This document shows positions 34,749 through 43,400 of a stretch of DNA of 64,000 nucleotides, piece by piece. Location of the stretch: the NCBI GenBank assembly GCA_944392695.1, contig CALXXN010000004.1:1-64000 (forward strand), given 5' to 3'. The DNA comes from an uncultured Spirochaetales bacterium (GTDB lineage: Bacteria > Spirochaetota > Spirochaetia > Sphaerochaetales > Sphaerochaetaceae). Position 1 is the first letter of the stretch. Each line of letters begins with the position of its first letter. The position numbers and the translations under genes were made by a program. Below the pieces are notes generated by a model, which was given only the letters and a program-made list of their open reading frames with translations, was not told the origin of the DNA and searched no databases.

Positions 34749-34801
34749 TTGCACAAGGAAGAAATCTAGTGTAACCTTCACCTAGTTAGTTAAAGCTAAC
34801 T
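34749..34801 (+). promoter_or_regulatory. Promoter and palindromic operator of the small Cys-rich gene
   Basis: TTGCAC (34749-34754), 17 bases, TAACCT (34772-34777). Just downstream, AGTTAG (34784-34789) and CTAACT (34796-34801) form an inverted repeat around the expected transcription start. The half-sites recall DtxR/IdeR-type boxes (TTAG...CTAA) but the spacing differs. Confidence 0.5.
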
Positions 34802-34818
34802 TTGGAGCAAAGAGAATC

Positions 34819-34995
34819 ATGGCGACTTTCATTGTCCTTCTTATAATAGCCATACTCGTGGTCCTCGCGGTCCGCTCCATCCGCCACAGTGGAGGTTGCA
34901 CCTCATGTGGTGGATCCTGCCAGGGATGCAGTCATTGCGCCTCGGCGGAGAAGATCGCCAAAGACCTCGAAGACAAGGCAAGAGCAGGCAAGTGA
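34819..34995 (+). CDS. Small Cys-rich membrane protein, FeoB-associated-like
   Basis: The 58-residue frame has one membrane helix at residues 4-18 (FIVLLIIAILVVLAV), then a cluster of five cysteines (GGCTSCGGSCQGCSHC) and a charged amphipathic tail. This is the layout of the FeoB-associated Cys-rich membrane proteins that sit with iron-uptake genes. No feoB is in the window. GGAG precedes the ATG at 14 bases. The upstream palindrome suggests metal control. A hairpin follows at 35033. Confidence 0.7.
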   Translation: MATFIVLLIIAILVVLAVRSIRHSGGCTSCGGSCQGCSHCASAEKIAKDLEDKARAGK

Positions 34996-35032
34996 GCCAG
35001 GAAGAATCCTCCTACGTGTGTTTTGGAATGAG

Positions 35033-35058
35033 CAAGGGAGCCCGTGAAGGCTCCCTTG
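35033..35058. terminator. Bidirectional terminator hairpin
   Basis: A perfect 10-bp stem CAAGGGAGCC/GGCTCCCTTG with loop CGTGAA lies between the small Cys-rich gene and the convergent lipoprotein gene. The GGGAGCC/GGCTCCC core recurs in the hairpins at 51458 and 52572. Confidence 0.75.
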
Positions 35059-35080
35059 TCTCGTATCCCGTGGTAGTGGG

Positions 35081-37975
35081 TCAGTAAAGCAGTTTGACGA
35101 TGCCCTCTGCATCATCAATCGTCGTATTCATCCCACTCTCAGCATTGCTGACGAAGCAGTCATAGCCGACAATCTGGTCGAAACTGATGTGATAGTAACC
35201 ATCTCTATCACCATTGACTACGACATTGTCATAAGTAATGGTCGCTGTCCCCTGATTGCCAGGAAGTGTTACAGTAACAGGGACACTTCCACTTACACCG
35301 ACTGTTTGGAGGTTCTGCTGGCTGGTATAAGTTCCATTACCTGCATGTGTGAATCTCAAAGATCCATCTACGGTCTGCATTTCGATGTTTCCTATTCCAT
35401 CAATAGAAACAGGTCCGTTTGAACCATCAACAATCTTGATTGTGATATCTCCAAGTTCATCATAATTTATTGCAGGAGAATGAGCTGTGCTGATGCTGAT
35501 GCCTTTGTTGGAATAACTTTGTCCATCGGTGAGGAAGAACCCTCCATTTGCCCACCAGTCACCTCCAAATTTATCATTTGCTTCAAGCATGACAGTCCTT
35601 ATGGTTGTGTTGACCGCATTCAAGAGTTCAAGCGCTGAGTTGACTGTGACATCGTAGACATCAAAGGTCACTTCAAGTGGAATGCCAGACATCGGAGTGC
35701 CTGTGATGGTCACTTTTCCAGTACCTCCTGCAAATGTGACCAGCCCATTAGGAGATACTGTTGCAATGGATGAATCCGATGTCGTGTAAGTAATACCCTG
35801 CAGTGTCGCATTGGTTGGATAGACATGTGCCATGATCTGGACAGAACGTTTGGAGTCAGGATCATCACTTGTCCTTGAAGAGACACGGTAGACATTACCA
35901 GATTGGGGCAGGGTCTTGGAGGCATCTGCTCCTGTTCCATTGATGGCATCGAGCACGACGGATTCAGCTTTGACAAGCTCCTCGATGACATAGAAGGTGA
36001 GTGAGTTGTTATGAGACTGGCCATTGGCATCTTCAATCACAAGGTTCAGGGTCATCATGCCGTTCTCGTAAGCACTCCAGGTGTCCTCATAATTGAAGAT
36101 GACGTAGTTCGCTTCCTCATAGGATCCTTCCTTGACGACCTCGGTTGAAGCACCATTGTTGAGCTGCCAGATGTACTTGGTGGCGCCAGGGACAGGGGAG
36201 GCGAGGTTGATTGTGATCTTTTTGTTATCCTGGGAGATGTAGTAGATGCTGCCATCTGGGGCGAGGTCGATGTTGATACTGTCATCAATGGATGGGATGA
36301 CAAGGCTGATCGAGCCATCAGCGATGCGGATGGCATCACTCTTGGCGCCCTGCTCAGAGTCTACCTTGAAGTTATCGCCATCGTACTCTGTTGCTTTTGC
36401 GACAACAGCATAACTGTAGGTATGGGATGCGAGGACGTTTTCGTCGAGGTAGGATGTCTTCTCAGAAGAACCGATGAACGCTGCATCCCCGTTGTTGTCG
36501 AAGCGGTAGACATCGTAGGAAGTCGCATACTCACTACCAGCCCAAGAGAGGGCGATGCCATTCGACTGGGCGGTGGCGGTCGGCTTGCCAGGAGCCGCGA
36601 GACGTACAGAGATTGAAGCTTTTGCGCTGACAGACTTGTTGTCAGTGCTTGTCGCAGTGAGTGTTGCCTGTCCGGGTCGCTTTGCTGTGAAGCTGTCGCC
36701 CTGGAGGATTTCGACGACATCTGGTACATCGACAGACCAGGTGTGGGTCTGGATGCTGGCGTTGTCAGGAGTGTAAGTGACAGAGGCTGAGAAAGGAGAA
36801 CCCGAGGTGATGACACCATCAGTGACATCATTCAGACAGACCTTCATGCCACTGACAGGGACCTTTGTCCTGACGGTGAAGTCCTGGACCGCCTTACGGG
36901 AGATGAGGCCTGAGCGGTGATGGGCCTGGATGCTCACCTCATAATCGACATCAGGTGTGAGAGGGCCGATCTTGGCTGTGCTGGTGGCATCCTCCGCATC
37001 GACTTCGACTGTGACATGAGCTTCTTCTGCAGAACCATTCAGAGGCTTGTAGAAGACAGTGACAGTGTCGAAAAGTCCTGTGCGGTTCTGCCAGCTGATG
37101 TCGACATATTGCTGGGGGTTGTCACTATTGAACGTCCAGGAGGCGGAGCGCACATTCACACCATAACTGATCAGGTCAGGGGTGATGATGAAGTCACCTT
37201 GGCCATCCATGGGGCGTGAGGTGTTGCCAGATGCGACCCAGATGACACTGGGGTAGAGCCCAGAGGCGATCAGGTCCTCACCTGTGCTGTCATAGATGTC
37301 GAAGCTGACCAGCTTGGATGGTGTGACGGGAAGGGTGGCGCTGATGGTCATAGAGGTGGAGGATGTGCCAGAGGCAGGGCTGGTCCAGAGGACCGTGCCC
37401 TGTTCACCATCTTCCTGGCTTACCATCTTGATCACGATGCCACCATCAGCCATCAAATCCTGCATGCGCTGGGAACTGGAAGCGGCAGCGCTCCAGTCGA
37501 CAGGAATCTCGACAGTACCTGTGTGGCTGTCACCTGCATAGACCTGGGTGAGTGTGATGCTTATGCTGTTCGCACCGTTTGGCGCCACGCTGAGAGGAGT
37601 GTCAGCAGCGCTTGAACCTTCAAGCACCAGCTCCCCATCGGTCCAGCCCTCGACAGAGACCCTGTAGGTCCCGATCTGGACCGAGTCGATCTTGATCGAG
37701 GTCGTGCCCTCGGCACTTGCCTTCTTTGTGATGCCTTCTGGTACATCAGTCCAAACGCCATCTGAGAGGGCGGTCTCTGTCAATGTGACATCATAGCGTC
37801 CCGCAGGACGTACGGTGTCAGGACGGATCGTCCTCGTGGATGGGTCCGTGACATTTGCAAGTCCAATCGTGACAGTGCGTGTCATGTCTTCCTCAGCGCC
37901 TTTGTCGCTGCATGAAGACAGCAGGGCCAGTGCCATGATGATCAGGACTGGCAGCATCCTCATCTTCTTTCTCAT
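35081..37975 (-). CDS. Large modular lipoprotein (Ig-like/FN3 repeats)
   Basis: The 964-residue protein starts with a lipoprotein signal peptide (lipobox LSSC, Cys22). It is a string of beta-sandwich modules: early carbohydrate-adhesion-like repeats, a BIG2-type Ig domain (TWSVDVPDVVEIL ... TLTATSTDNKSV), a fibronectin III module (GIALSWAGSEYATSYDVYRF), a PKD-like module and a second BIG2 (ITYTTSDSSIATVSPNGLVTF). The C-terminal domain contains FGGDWWANGGFF and is shared with the 39963 protein. It probably sits on the outer membrane. It overlaps the upstream lipoprotein gene by four bases (ATGA), so the two are co-translated. No enzyme motif is visible. Confidence 0.85.
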   Translation of the reverse strand: MRKKMRMLPVLIIMALALLSSCSDKGAEEDMTRTVTIGLANVTDPSTRTIRPDTVRPAGRYDVTLTETALSDGVWTDVPEGITKKASAEGTTSIKIDSVQIGTYRVSVEGWTDGELVLEGSSAADTPLSVAPNGANSISITLTQVYAGDSHTGTVEIPVDWSAAASSSQRMQDLMADGGIVIKMVSQEDGEQGTVLWTSPASGTSSTSMTISATLPVTPSKLVSFDIYDSTGEDLIASGLYPSVIWVASGNTSRPMDGQGDFIITPDLISYGVNVRSASWTFNSDNPQQYVDISWQNRTGLFDTVTVFYKPLNGSAEEAHVTVEVDAEDATSTAKIGPLTPDVDYEVSIQAHHRSGLISRKAVQDFTVRTKVPVSGMKVCLNDVTDGVITSGSPFSASVTYTPDNASIQTHTWSVDVPDVVEILQGDSFTAKRPGQATLTATSTDNKSVSAKASISVRLAAPGKPTATAQSNGIALSWAGSEYATSYDVYRFDNNGDAAFIGSSEKTSYLDENVLASHTYSYAVVAKATEYDGDNFKVDSEQGAKSDAIRIADGSISLVIPSIDDSINIDLAPDGSIYYISQDNKKITINLASPVPGATKYIWQLNNGASTEVVKEGSYEEANYVIFNYEDTWSAYENGMMTLNLVIEDANGQSHNNSLTFYVIEELVKAESVVLDAINGTGADASKTLPQSGNVYRVSSRTSDDPDSKRSVQIMAHVYPTNATLQGITYTTSDSSIATVSPNGLVTFAGGTGKVTITGTPMSGIPLEVTFDVYDVTVNSALELLNAVNTTIRTVMLEANDKFGGDWWANGGFFLTDGQSYSNKGISISTAHSPAINYDELGDITIKIVDGSNGPVSIDGIGNIEMQTVDGSLRFTHAGNGTYTSQQNLQTVGVSGSVPVTVTLPGNQGTATITYDNVVVNGDRDGYYHISFDQIVGYDCFVSNAESGMNTTIDDAEGIVKLLY

Positions 37976-39750
37976 TGTCCAACCTCTATGCGGTATGTCG
38001 CAAAGCCGGAGTGGCGCTGTCCCCTGCTGTCCGTCAGGACGAGGACGAGCTGCTGTACTCCCGCTTCCGTGTCGTATATATGGTGCGGATCAGATCCGCT
38101 TATGGTCACAGTGTCAGCTGTGGAGATCACAGAGCCGTTCAACATCCATTCGACTGCCGTGATCCCTTCAATTGGCTGGAAGGTGATTGTGACTTCCTCA
38201 TCCCTTCCAAGCACAAGTCCATCAAGGATGCCTTCCATGACAATCGGAAGGTCCTCTGGTTCCTCGATGGAGATTTCGATTGATGCAGGTGGTATGGTGA
38301 TCTCCTCGGAAAGGACGCTTGATGATGAACCCGTCGCCTCATGATAGGCGGTGAGGCGGTAGCGCACAGCCCCGCCAGCACTGACATCCTTGTCAAGGAA
38401 GGAATAGTCTTCCCCGCGCTCGATACGGGCAAGCAGGCTGCCATCAGCCCTGCTGAGCTCGAAGTAGTCAGCACTGGAAGGACCTGTCCAGGAGACCAGG
38501 ACGCCTTCCTCTGTGAGTGTTGTCTTGATGTCTGGCGGGGAGAGTGTGATGGTGAGTGTCTGTGAGGCCCTGATCCTGCCGTTGTTGGCGAGGTAGGAGA
38601 GCGTCACCGTGCCAAAACCATGGACCCTCAAGTTCCCCTGCTTGTCGACCGAGGCGGTGGATGGGGCTGAGGACGTCCAGCTTCCCCCGAAGTCACTGGC
38701 ATTGGCAGGACTGGTCAGGATGCCAAGCGCCACAGAACCTCCAGGCTGGATGGATTCCACTTCATCTGGCAGCTGGATCCTCAGCGATTTCAAGGAGACA
38801 GGACTCAGGAAGGGGCCCGCTTCTGACACCACCCCTGTGATGGCAGCGTCCTTCATCGTCCATGCCTTGATACTTACAGACGTCCCTTCCTTGAGCCCTG
38901 TGATCACTCCTGTGAACGTTCCATCTTCAGCTGATGCTTCGATGCTTTCCTTGTCGAGGATGGTCCTGTGGCTTGCCTGGTCATCACTCCATTCGATGAC
39001 GACCTGGTCGTAATCGAAGGAAGGAGGTGTGAAAGAGTAGGCGAGGCTGTCAAGGGAGAAGCCGTTGTAGGCGAGGCGGAGGTCTTCGATCTTCTCTGGC
39101 TTGCTGAGCACGGTTCCTGCCGGGGAGAAGGCCACTTCGGAACCCGTCGCCAGTGAGAGTGGCAGCGCCTCACTGTAGCCGATGATACCCCCATCCAGGA
39201 TGAAACCTAGGCGGAGCGTGGCTTCTGTGAAGCTTTCCACTTCAGCCGTGAAGCTGATCGTCCCCGCCTCGAAGGGGCCTTCCTCCCTGTGGAGGATGTT
39301 GTCTTCTGTATCGACAATGATGAGCGCATCCACACTGTCGACACCAGAGAAGCCTGTGCTGACGACCAGGGTGCCTGTCGCACCTGGATCTGCTGTTGGT
39401 ACCAGTTCGATCACATGGCTGCTGTCGCTGCCTGCGCTGACTTCGACCTCCACGGAGCCCTGGGCTGCGACGTGCTCCCCAAGATAGGCGTAGGCGGAGG
39501 CCACATAGCGTCCTGGCAGGACGGCGCTGAAGACGGCTTCACCCGTCCTGGCGTCGCTTTGCTCCTCCTGGATCCTGATTCCCCCCTGTGCCGTGGAGAG
39601 GGTGAAAAGATAACGTGTTGGTGTCTGCGATGAGGCAGCGGCCTTGACTGTGATTGAAGAGTCAGGGTCGTAGGAGAATGAGCAGGAGCTGAGGCCCAGC
39701 ATCAGCACTCCTGCGATCAGGCTTGATATGAAGGCCATCACACGTCTCAT
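37972..39750 (-). CDS. Modular lipoprotein, partner of the 35081 gene
   Basis: From the ATG at 39750 the protein has 592 residues and a clean signal peptide with lipobox LSSC (Cys23); the frame extends upstream to 39894 but only through the divergent promoter region. Modules include BIG2-like (GGSWTSSAPSTASVDKQGNLRV), FN3-like (GVLVSWTGPSSADYFELSR) and a last Ig/PKD-like module (ITAVEWMLNGSVISTADT) like one in its partner. Its stop overlaps the next gene's start by four bases. An exact 30-bp inverted repeat lies 7 bases upstream of the ATG. Function unknown; a surface adhesin or sensor is likely. Confidence 0.8.
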   Translation of the reverse strand: MRRVMAFISSLIAGVLMLGLSSCSFSYDPDSSITVKAAASSQTPTRYLFTLSTAQGGIRIQEEQSDARTGEAVFSAVLPGRYVASAYAYLGEHVAAQGSVEVEVSAGSDSSHVIELVPTADPGATGTLVVSTGFSGVDSVDALIIVDTEDNILHREEGPFEAGTISFTAEVESFTEATLRLGFILDGGIIGYSEALPLSLATGSEVAFSPAGTVLSKPEKIEDLRLAYNGFSLDSLAYSFTPPSFDYDQVVIEWSDDQASHRTILDKESIEASAEDGTFTGVITGLKEGTSVSIKAWTMKDAAITGVVSEAGPFLSPVSLKSLRIQLPDEVESIQPGGSVALGILTSPANASDFGGSWTSSAPSTASVDKQGNLRVHGFGTVTLSYLANNGRIRASQTLTITLSPPDIKTTLTEEGVLVSWTGPSSADYFELSRADGSLLARIERGEDYSFLDKDVSAGGAVRYRLTAYHEATGSSSSVLSEEITIPPASIEISIEEPEDLPIVMEGILDGLVLGRDEEVTITFQPIEGITAVEWMLNGSVISTADTVTISGSDPHHIYDTEAGVQQLVLVLTDSRGQRHSGFATYRIEVGQ

Positions 39751-39756
39751 GGGCAA

Positions 39757-39786
39757 ATCGAACAAAAACCTATGATATTGTTCGAT
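39757..39786. promoter_or_regulatory. 30-bp operator-like inverted repeat, copy A
   Basis: ATCGAACAA, 12 bases, TTGTTCGAT: a perfect 9-bp inverted repeat in the divergent region between the 37972 and 39963 lipoprotein genes. The same motif with the same spacing occurs at 48029-48058. The arm centres are 21 bases apart, two helical turns, as for a dimeric regulator. Confidence 0.8.
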
Positions 39787-39870
39787 ATCTTTCAAGTGGA
39801 AAAATGAGGAAAATGGTACGCGATGTTCATAAAGTGCATTCCGTGGTAAGGAATTATCAAGAGAAGTAGG

Positions 39871-39878
39871 TTTTTTTT
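39871..39878 (+). repeat. T8 homopolymer in the divergent promoter region
   Basis: Eight T bases stand about 10 bases upstream of TTGGCA (39888-39893), the best -35 candidate for the rightward lipoprotein operon (TAATGC 16 bases further). Length change here could alter promoter spacing. Confidence 0.5.
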
Positions 39879-39962
39879 CTGACAAAATTGGCACAAACTG
39901 TCACCTTCATAATGCCTACATATTGCATTCGCTATGGTTTTCCGGGTAGAAATACTCCGCTT

Positions 39963-42900
39963 ATGAGACGGGCGCTGGCATCAATCTTATTGATCTCACT
40001 TATCATCATCACATCCTGCTCGCTTGCGATAGAACCAAGGGACGAGGATGATGTCGCCCTTTCGCGTCCACTGGCCACGCCAGGAGGTCTTTCAGGCACT
40101 GTGACCTCACGTTCAGCTTCAGGGGCCACCGTGTCACTGGGATGGGATGTGGTTGAAGGCGCTTCTGCCTACATCATCTATTACCAGACTGCTGTCGACA
40201 GGATGCGGGGTGAGGATCCTTCAACAAGCGTCAGCAGTACAGCATCATCAAGTCTTGTCCTTGACAGTGACGAAGTCTACCTCTTCCAGGTCGCATCGCT
40301 TTCTGGAGATGGGAGGGGGTCTGAGGCAAGTGGGCTCCTGGCGCTCTCAACACTCTCCACGATAGAGGATGTCACCGTATCGATCAATTCGAACCAGGTC
40401 TCCTTCATCATACGCCACGCCTCTGCCTCCTTCGAAGGCGAGGCCCTTGAGACCCCTGTCTTCTCATTCACATTGAGGGAGGCTGATGGCGGTGATGCCT
40501 ATTACAGTGATGGCAGCCTTGCCAGTGAGTCTGACCCTGTCGTCCTGCGTGGCTCCTCCTACAGCTTCCCAAAGCCACTTGCCCCTGCAAGCGACTACGT
40601 GCTCAGCATCTCGATGGAGATTGGCGATGAGGTCATTGATACATATGAGCTTTCGTTTTCAAGCGACCTTGTCTATGAACCTGGGGCGGTGTCTGACCTG
40701 GAAGCCAGTTCCGGTGATGCTTCTTCGATAAAGGTCACTTTCAAAGCACCTCCGATCAACGAAGGACTTGATGAAGGCGACATCCAGCGCCGCTTCCGCA
40801 TCACCAGGCATTCCCTGGGGGAGGATGACTACACGGTCCTCCCTGAGACATTGCCACCAGAAGGTGAGGGTGATGTCTTCACCTTCACTGACTCGGATCC
40901 AGCCCTCGCTCCCAACACAGCCTACTGGTATTCTGTCACGAGCTACTATCTCTTTTCTGACAGCGCCGTCTACTACGCGCAGTCAGCAGCTCCTGTTGAA
41001 TCGGGAGAGGCTCATCTCTTCTCCGTGCCCGTCGATGTGGACGCCTCTCTTTCATTGACCAAGTCTCATGATGAGACAGATGACGGTCATCAGGAGTATG
41101 AGGCGGTGGTCAGCTTCCGCTTCCCCTTCGGCCTCGCCCCTGATGACACGGTGGCTCTTGAACAGCGTGAGCGCTCCTTCTCTTCAAACAGCAGTGAGTG
41201 GACTCCTGTCGAGGACTTCTCCCTTGAAGCGGATGGAGAGGATGTCACGCTTTCATACAGCTTCCAGCAGGATGCGGAGGCCTCCCGTGATGAACATAGC
41301 TGGTCTTACAGGGTGACAGTGACATCTGTAGGTGGTGCCAGTTCATCTGAAGTCTCCAACATCGTCACGACGACTGCTTCCGAGGTGCATGATGACTTGG
41401 TCACAGGCTTCAGTGCGACTCAGGACCTTGCAGGACGTATCGTACTATCCTGGACTGCGTCAGAGGGAACCTCGCTGCGCCTGCTGCGTTCAACTTCCGC
41501 AGACTTCCAGGATTCCGAGGACCTCAGCATCAGCATTCCTGGTGGTCATGTCGACACTGACATCGTTGACGGTGAGGGCTATCACTATGCTTTGATCGCG
41601 GAAGCCGATGGCCATAGGGAGGCGCACTATGTCGAGGCCTCCTCGCTGCCTGCTGTATCAGGACTTGTGGCAAGCCAGGGCCGCTATGCCGACAGGATCA
41701 GCCTCAGCTGGGAGCCTGTGGTCAACGTGACGTCTTACGAGGTCCATGTATCGGCGGATCCGGCTTCGCTTGATGATGCTGACAGCTCCTCAATCGAATG
41801 GCGTGGTCCTGTCGCCACTGTCGAGGGCTCTTCTTTCGACTGGGTCGATGAGGATGTCGGCACATCAAGGGCAGGGCGTCCCTGGCTCTTCACAGTGAAG
41901 CCTGTCGACAGGACCGGGCAGGTCTCTTCCCATACAAGATCAATCGCAGAAGGCAGCCTGCTAGGTCCTGCGACGATCGTGGTCGAGGCTTCTGATGCCA
42001 CATATGCTGAAGAGATCCGGGTGAGTTGGAACGAGGTTCCTGGTGCTGGCCAGTACATCGTCAGGGCCTATGCCTCACAGGACGCCATCGACCCTGTGCT
42101 CGAAGAGCGTATCAATGCGCAGGATGGTTGTTTGTTCATCCTCCGGAGCGATGATGAGCGGCTCCGTGAGGCTTCAATCACAGAGCCTCTTTCCAGAAGC
42201 TACTGGTTCTCCATCATTCCACAGTACAATGATCAGGTGTCTGATACCGGCACCGACCGTGTCGAAGGACGCTGGATTACTCCACCTTCCTCCATAAGCG
42301 CCACCAAGGCGGCATCCAGTGAGATCACTCGTATCAGCTGGAATCCTGTCGAAGGAGCGACGCTGTACAACGTCTACCGCCGTGTGCTTGGTTCGTCAGA
42401 TGACTGGACCTTCGTCGGCTCATCCAGCCAGGACTATCTCGAGGTCATAGACCGTGGCAGTGGTGACAGGGCTGTCAATGACTACTACGAATACACTGTG
42501 AGCACCTCCATAGGCCGCTCTGAAGGCCCTGTCCAGGATGACTTCGACGGGGAGGGTGGGGACGCAGCCAATGTAGGCTTCCCCCTCTACCACCCGGAGT
42601 CTGTCAGGATCATAGATGTGGATCATGATGGCACGCCCTGGTACCTGGTGAGCTTCTACGACAACAGCTACGCGACAGGCTACCAGGTCTCATCGCCACT
42701 GCGTCCAGAAGCCCTTGTCGTCGACAGGACCTCCTTGCACTCTTCTCCAATCGACATCGCAGATGCTGTTGATGGCTCTGCCTGGATCGAGGATGGGCTT
42801 GTAAGCCTCTACATGCAGCGTCCACATGTCAGGGACTCTGTCTATATCGACATATCAATCTCGAGCATCAACGATGATGCCATCTTCGAGACTGACAAGG

Positions 42901-43400
42901 TCTCCCAGCCAACCACCCAGACCCGCCGCCCTGACAGCCTCCTCCCAATAGAGGAGCTCAACCTCGCTGAGAGCGCCATGCGTCAGGCTTTCCGAACTGC
43001 TGATGGTCTGGTTGGTGGGGACTGGTGGACGATGAATGGGGGCCGCTACACTTTCACATCAGGTACTGCGGTCACCGCATCTGGTGCTGGAGGAAGCGAT
43101 GCGAGCCTTGAACTGGATGCTTATACATACTCAGGCATCGTGGTCTCTGGCACGCTCTACTTCCCCTTCAGGTACTATGTCGGTGGAGATGGTTATCTCT
43201 GGGAAGATAATGTCGACAGGATCAACACAGCAGCTGACGCACCTATGACGATACGCCTGCCACTCGATTACGGTACGGTCCAGGTCCACTTCAACGACCT
43301 CGATTACCGGAGTGATGGCACTCCTGGGTCATATACAGTTGTTGATTCCAGTGGAAGCCATACGATCCAGCAAGGTGAGTCGGAGGTCGGCATACTATGA
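39963..43400 (+). CDS. Very large FN3-type lipoprotein, first gene of a four-gene operon
   Basis: The 1145-residue protein begins at the ATG at 39963, which gives a good lipoprotein signal (lipobox ITSC, Cys19); the frame upstream to 39888 is non-signal. It holds about eight fibronectin III-like modules, seen in repeated cores such as SLGWDVVEGASAYIIYY, SWEPVVNVTSYEVHV, SWNEVPGAGQYIV and SWNPVEGATLYNVYR. The C-terminal domain contains GGDWWTMNGGRY and PMTIRLPLDYGTVQV and matches that of the 35081 protein. It likely faces outward at the outer membrane. The next gene starts in its stop codon (ATGA). No ribosome site is clear. Confidence 0.85.
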   Translation: MRRALASILLISLIIITSCSLAIEPRDEDDVALSRPLATPGGLSGTVTSRSASGATVSLGWDVVEGASAYIIYYQTAVDRMRGEDPSTSVSSTASSSLVLDSDEVYLFQVASLSGDGRGSEASGLLALSTLSTIEDVTVSINSNQVSFIIRHASASFEGEALETPVFSFTLREADGGDAYYSDGSLASESDPVVLRGSSYSFPKPLAPASDYVLSISMEIGDEVIDTYELSFSSDLVYEPGAVSDLEASSGDASSIKVTFKAPPINEGLDEGDIQRRFRITRHSLGEDDYTVLPETLPPEGEGDVFTFTDSDPALAPNTAYWYSVTSYYLFSDSAVYYAQSAAPVESGEAHLFSVPVDVDASLSLTKSHDETDDGHQEYEAVVSFRFPFGLAPDDTVALEQRERSFSSNSSEWTPVEDFSLEADGEDVTLSYSFQQDAEASRDEHSWSYRVTVTSVGGASSSEVSNIVTTTASEVHDDLVTGFSATQDLAGRIVLSWTASEGTSLRLLRSTSADFQDSEDLSISIPGGHVDTDIVDGEGYHYALIAEADGHREAHYVEASSLPAVSGLVASQGRYADRISLSWEPVVNVTSYEVHVSADPASLDDADSSSIEWRGPVATVEGSSFDWVDEDVGTSRAGRPWLFTVKPVDRTGQVSSHTRSIAEGSLLGPATIVVEASDATYAEEIRVSWNEVPGAGQYIVRAYASQDAIDPVLEERINAQDGCLFILRSDDERLREASITEPLSRSYWFSIIPQYNDQVSDTGTDRVEGRWITPPSSISATKAASSEITRISWNPVEGATLYNVYRRVLGSSDDWTFVGSSSQDYLEVIDRGSGDRAVNDYYEYTVSTSIGRSEGPVQDDFDGEGGDAANVGFPLYHPESVRIIDVDHDGTPWYLVSFYDNSYATGYQVSSPLRPEALVVDRTSLHSSPIDIADAVDGSAWIEDGLVSLYMQRPHVRDSVYIDISISSINDDAIFETDKVSQPTTQTRRPDSLLPIEELNLAESAMRQAFRTADGLVGGDWWTMNGGRYTFTSGTAVTASGAGGSDASLELDAYTYSGIVVSGTLYFPFRYYVGGDGYLWEDNVDRINTAADAPMTIRLPLDYGTVQVHFNDLDYRSDGTPGSYTVVDSSGSHTIQQGESEVGIL

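Noticed and set aside
34784-34801. Palindrome as a true IdeR/DtxR box
   Set aside because: The half-sites are 6 bases apart rather than the 1-base centre of the known 19-bp box, so only a candidate operator is claimed.
39888-39962. Upstream start of the 1145-residue lipoprotein at 39888
   Set aside because: The extra 25 residues precede a complete signal peptide and lie over the promoter region.
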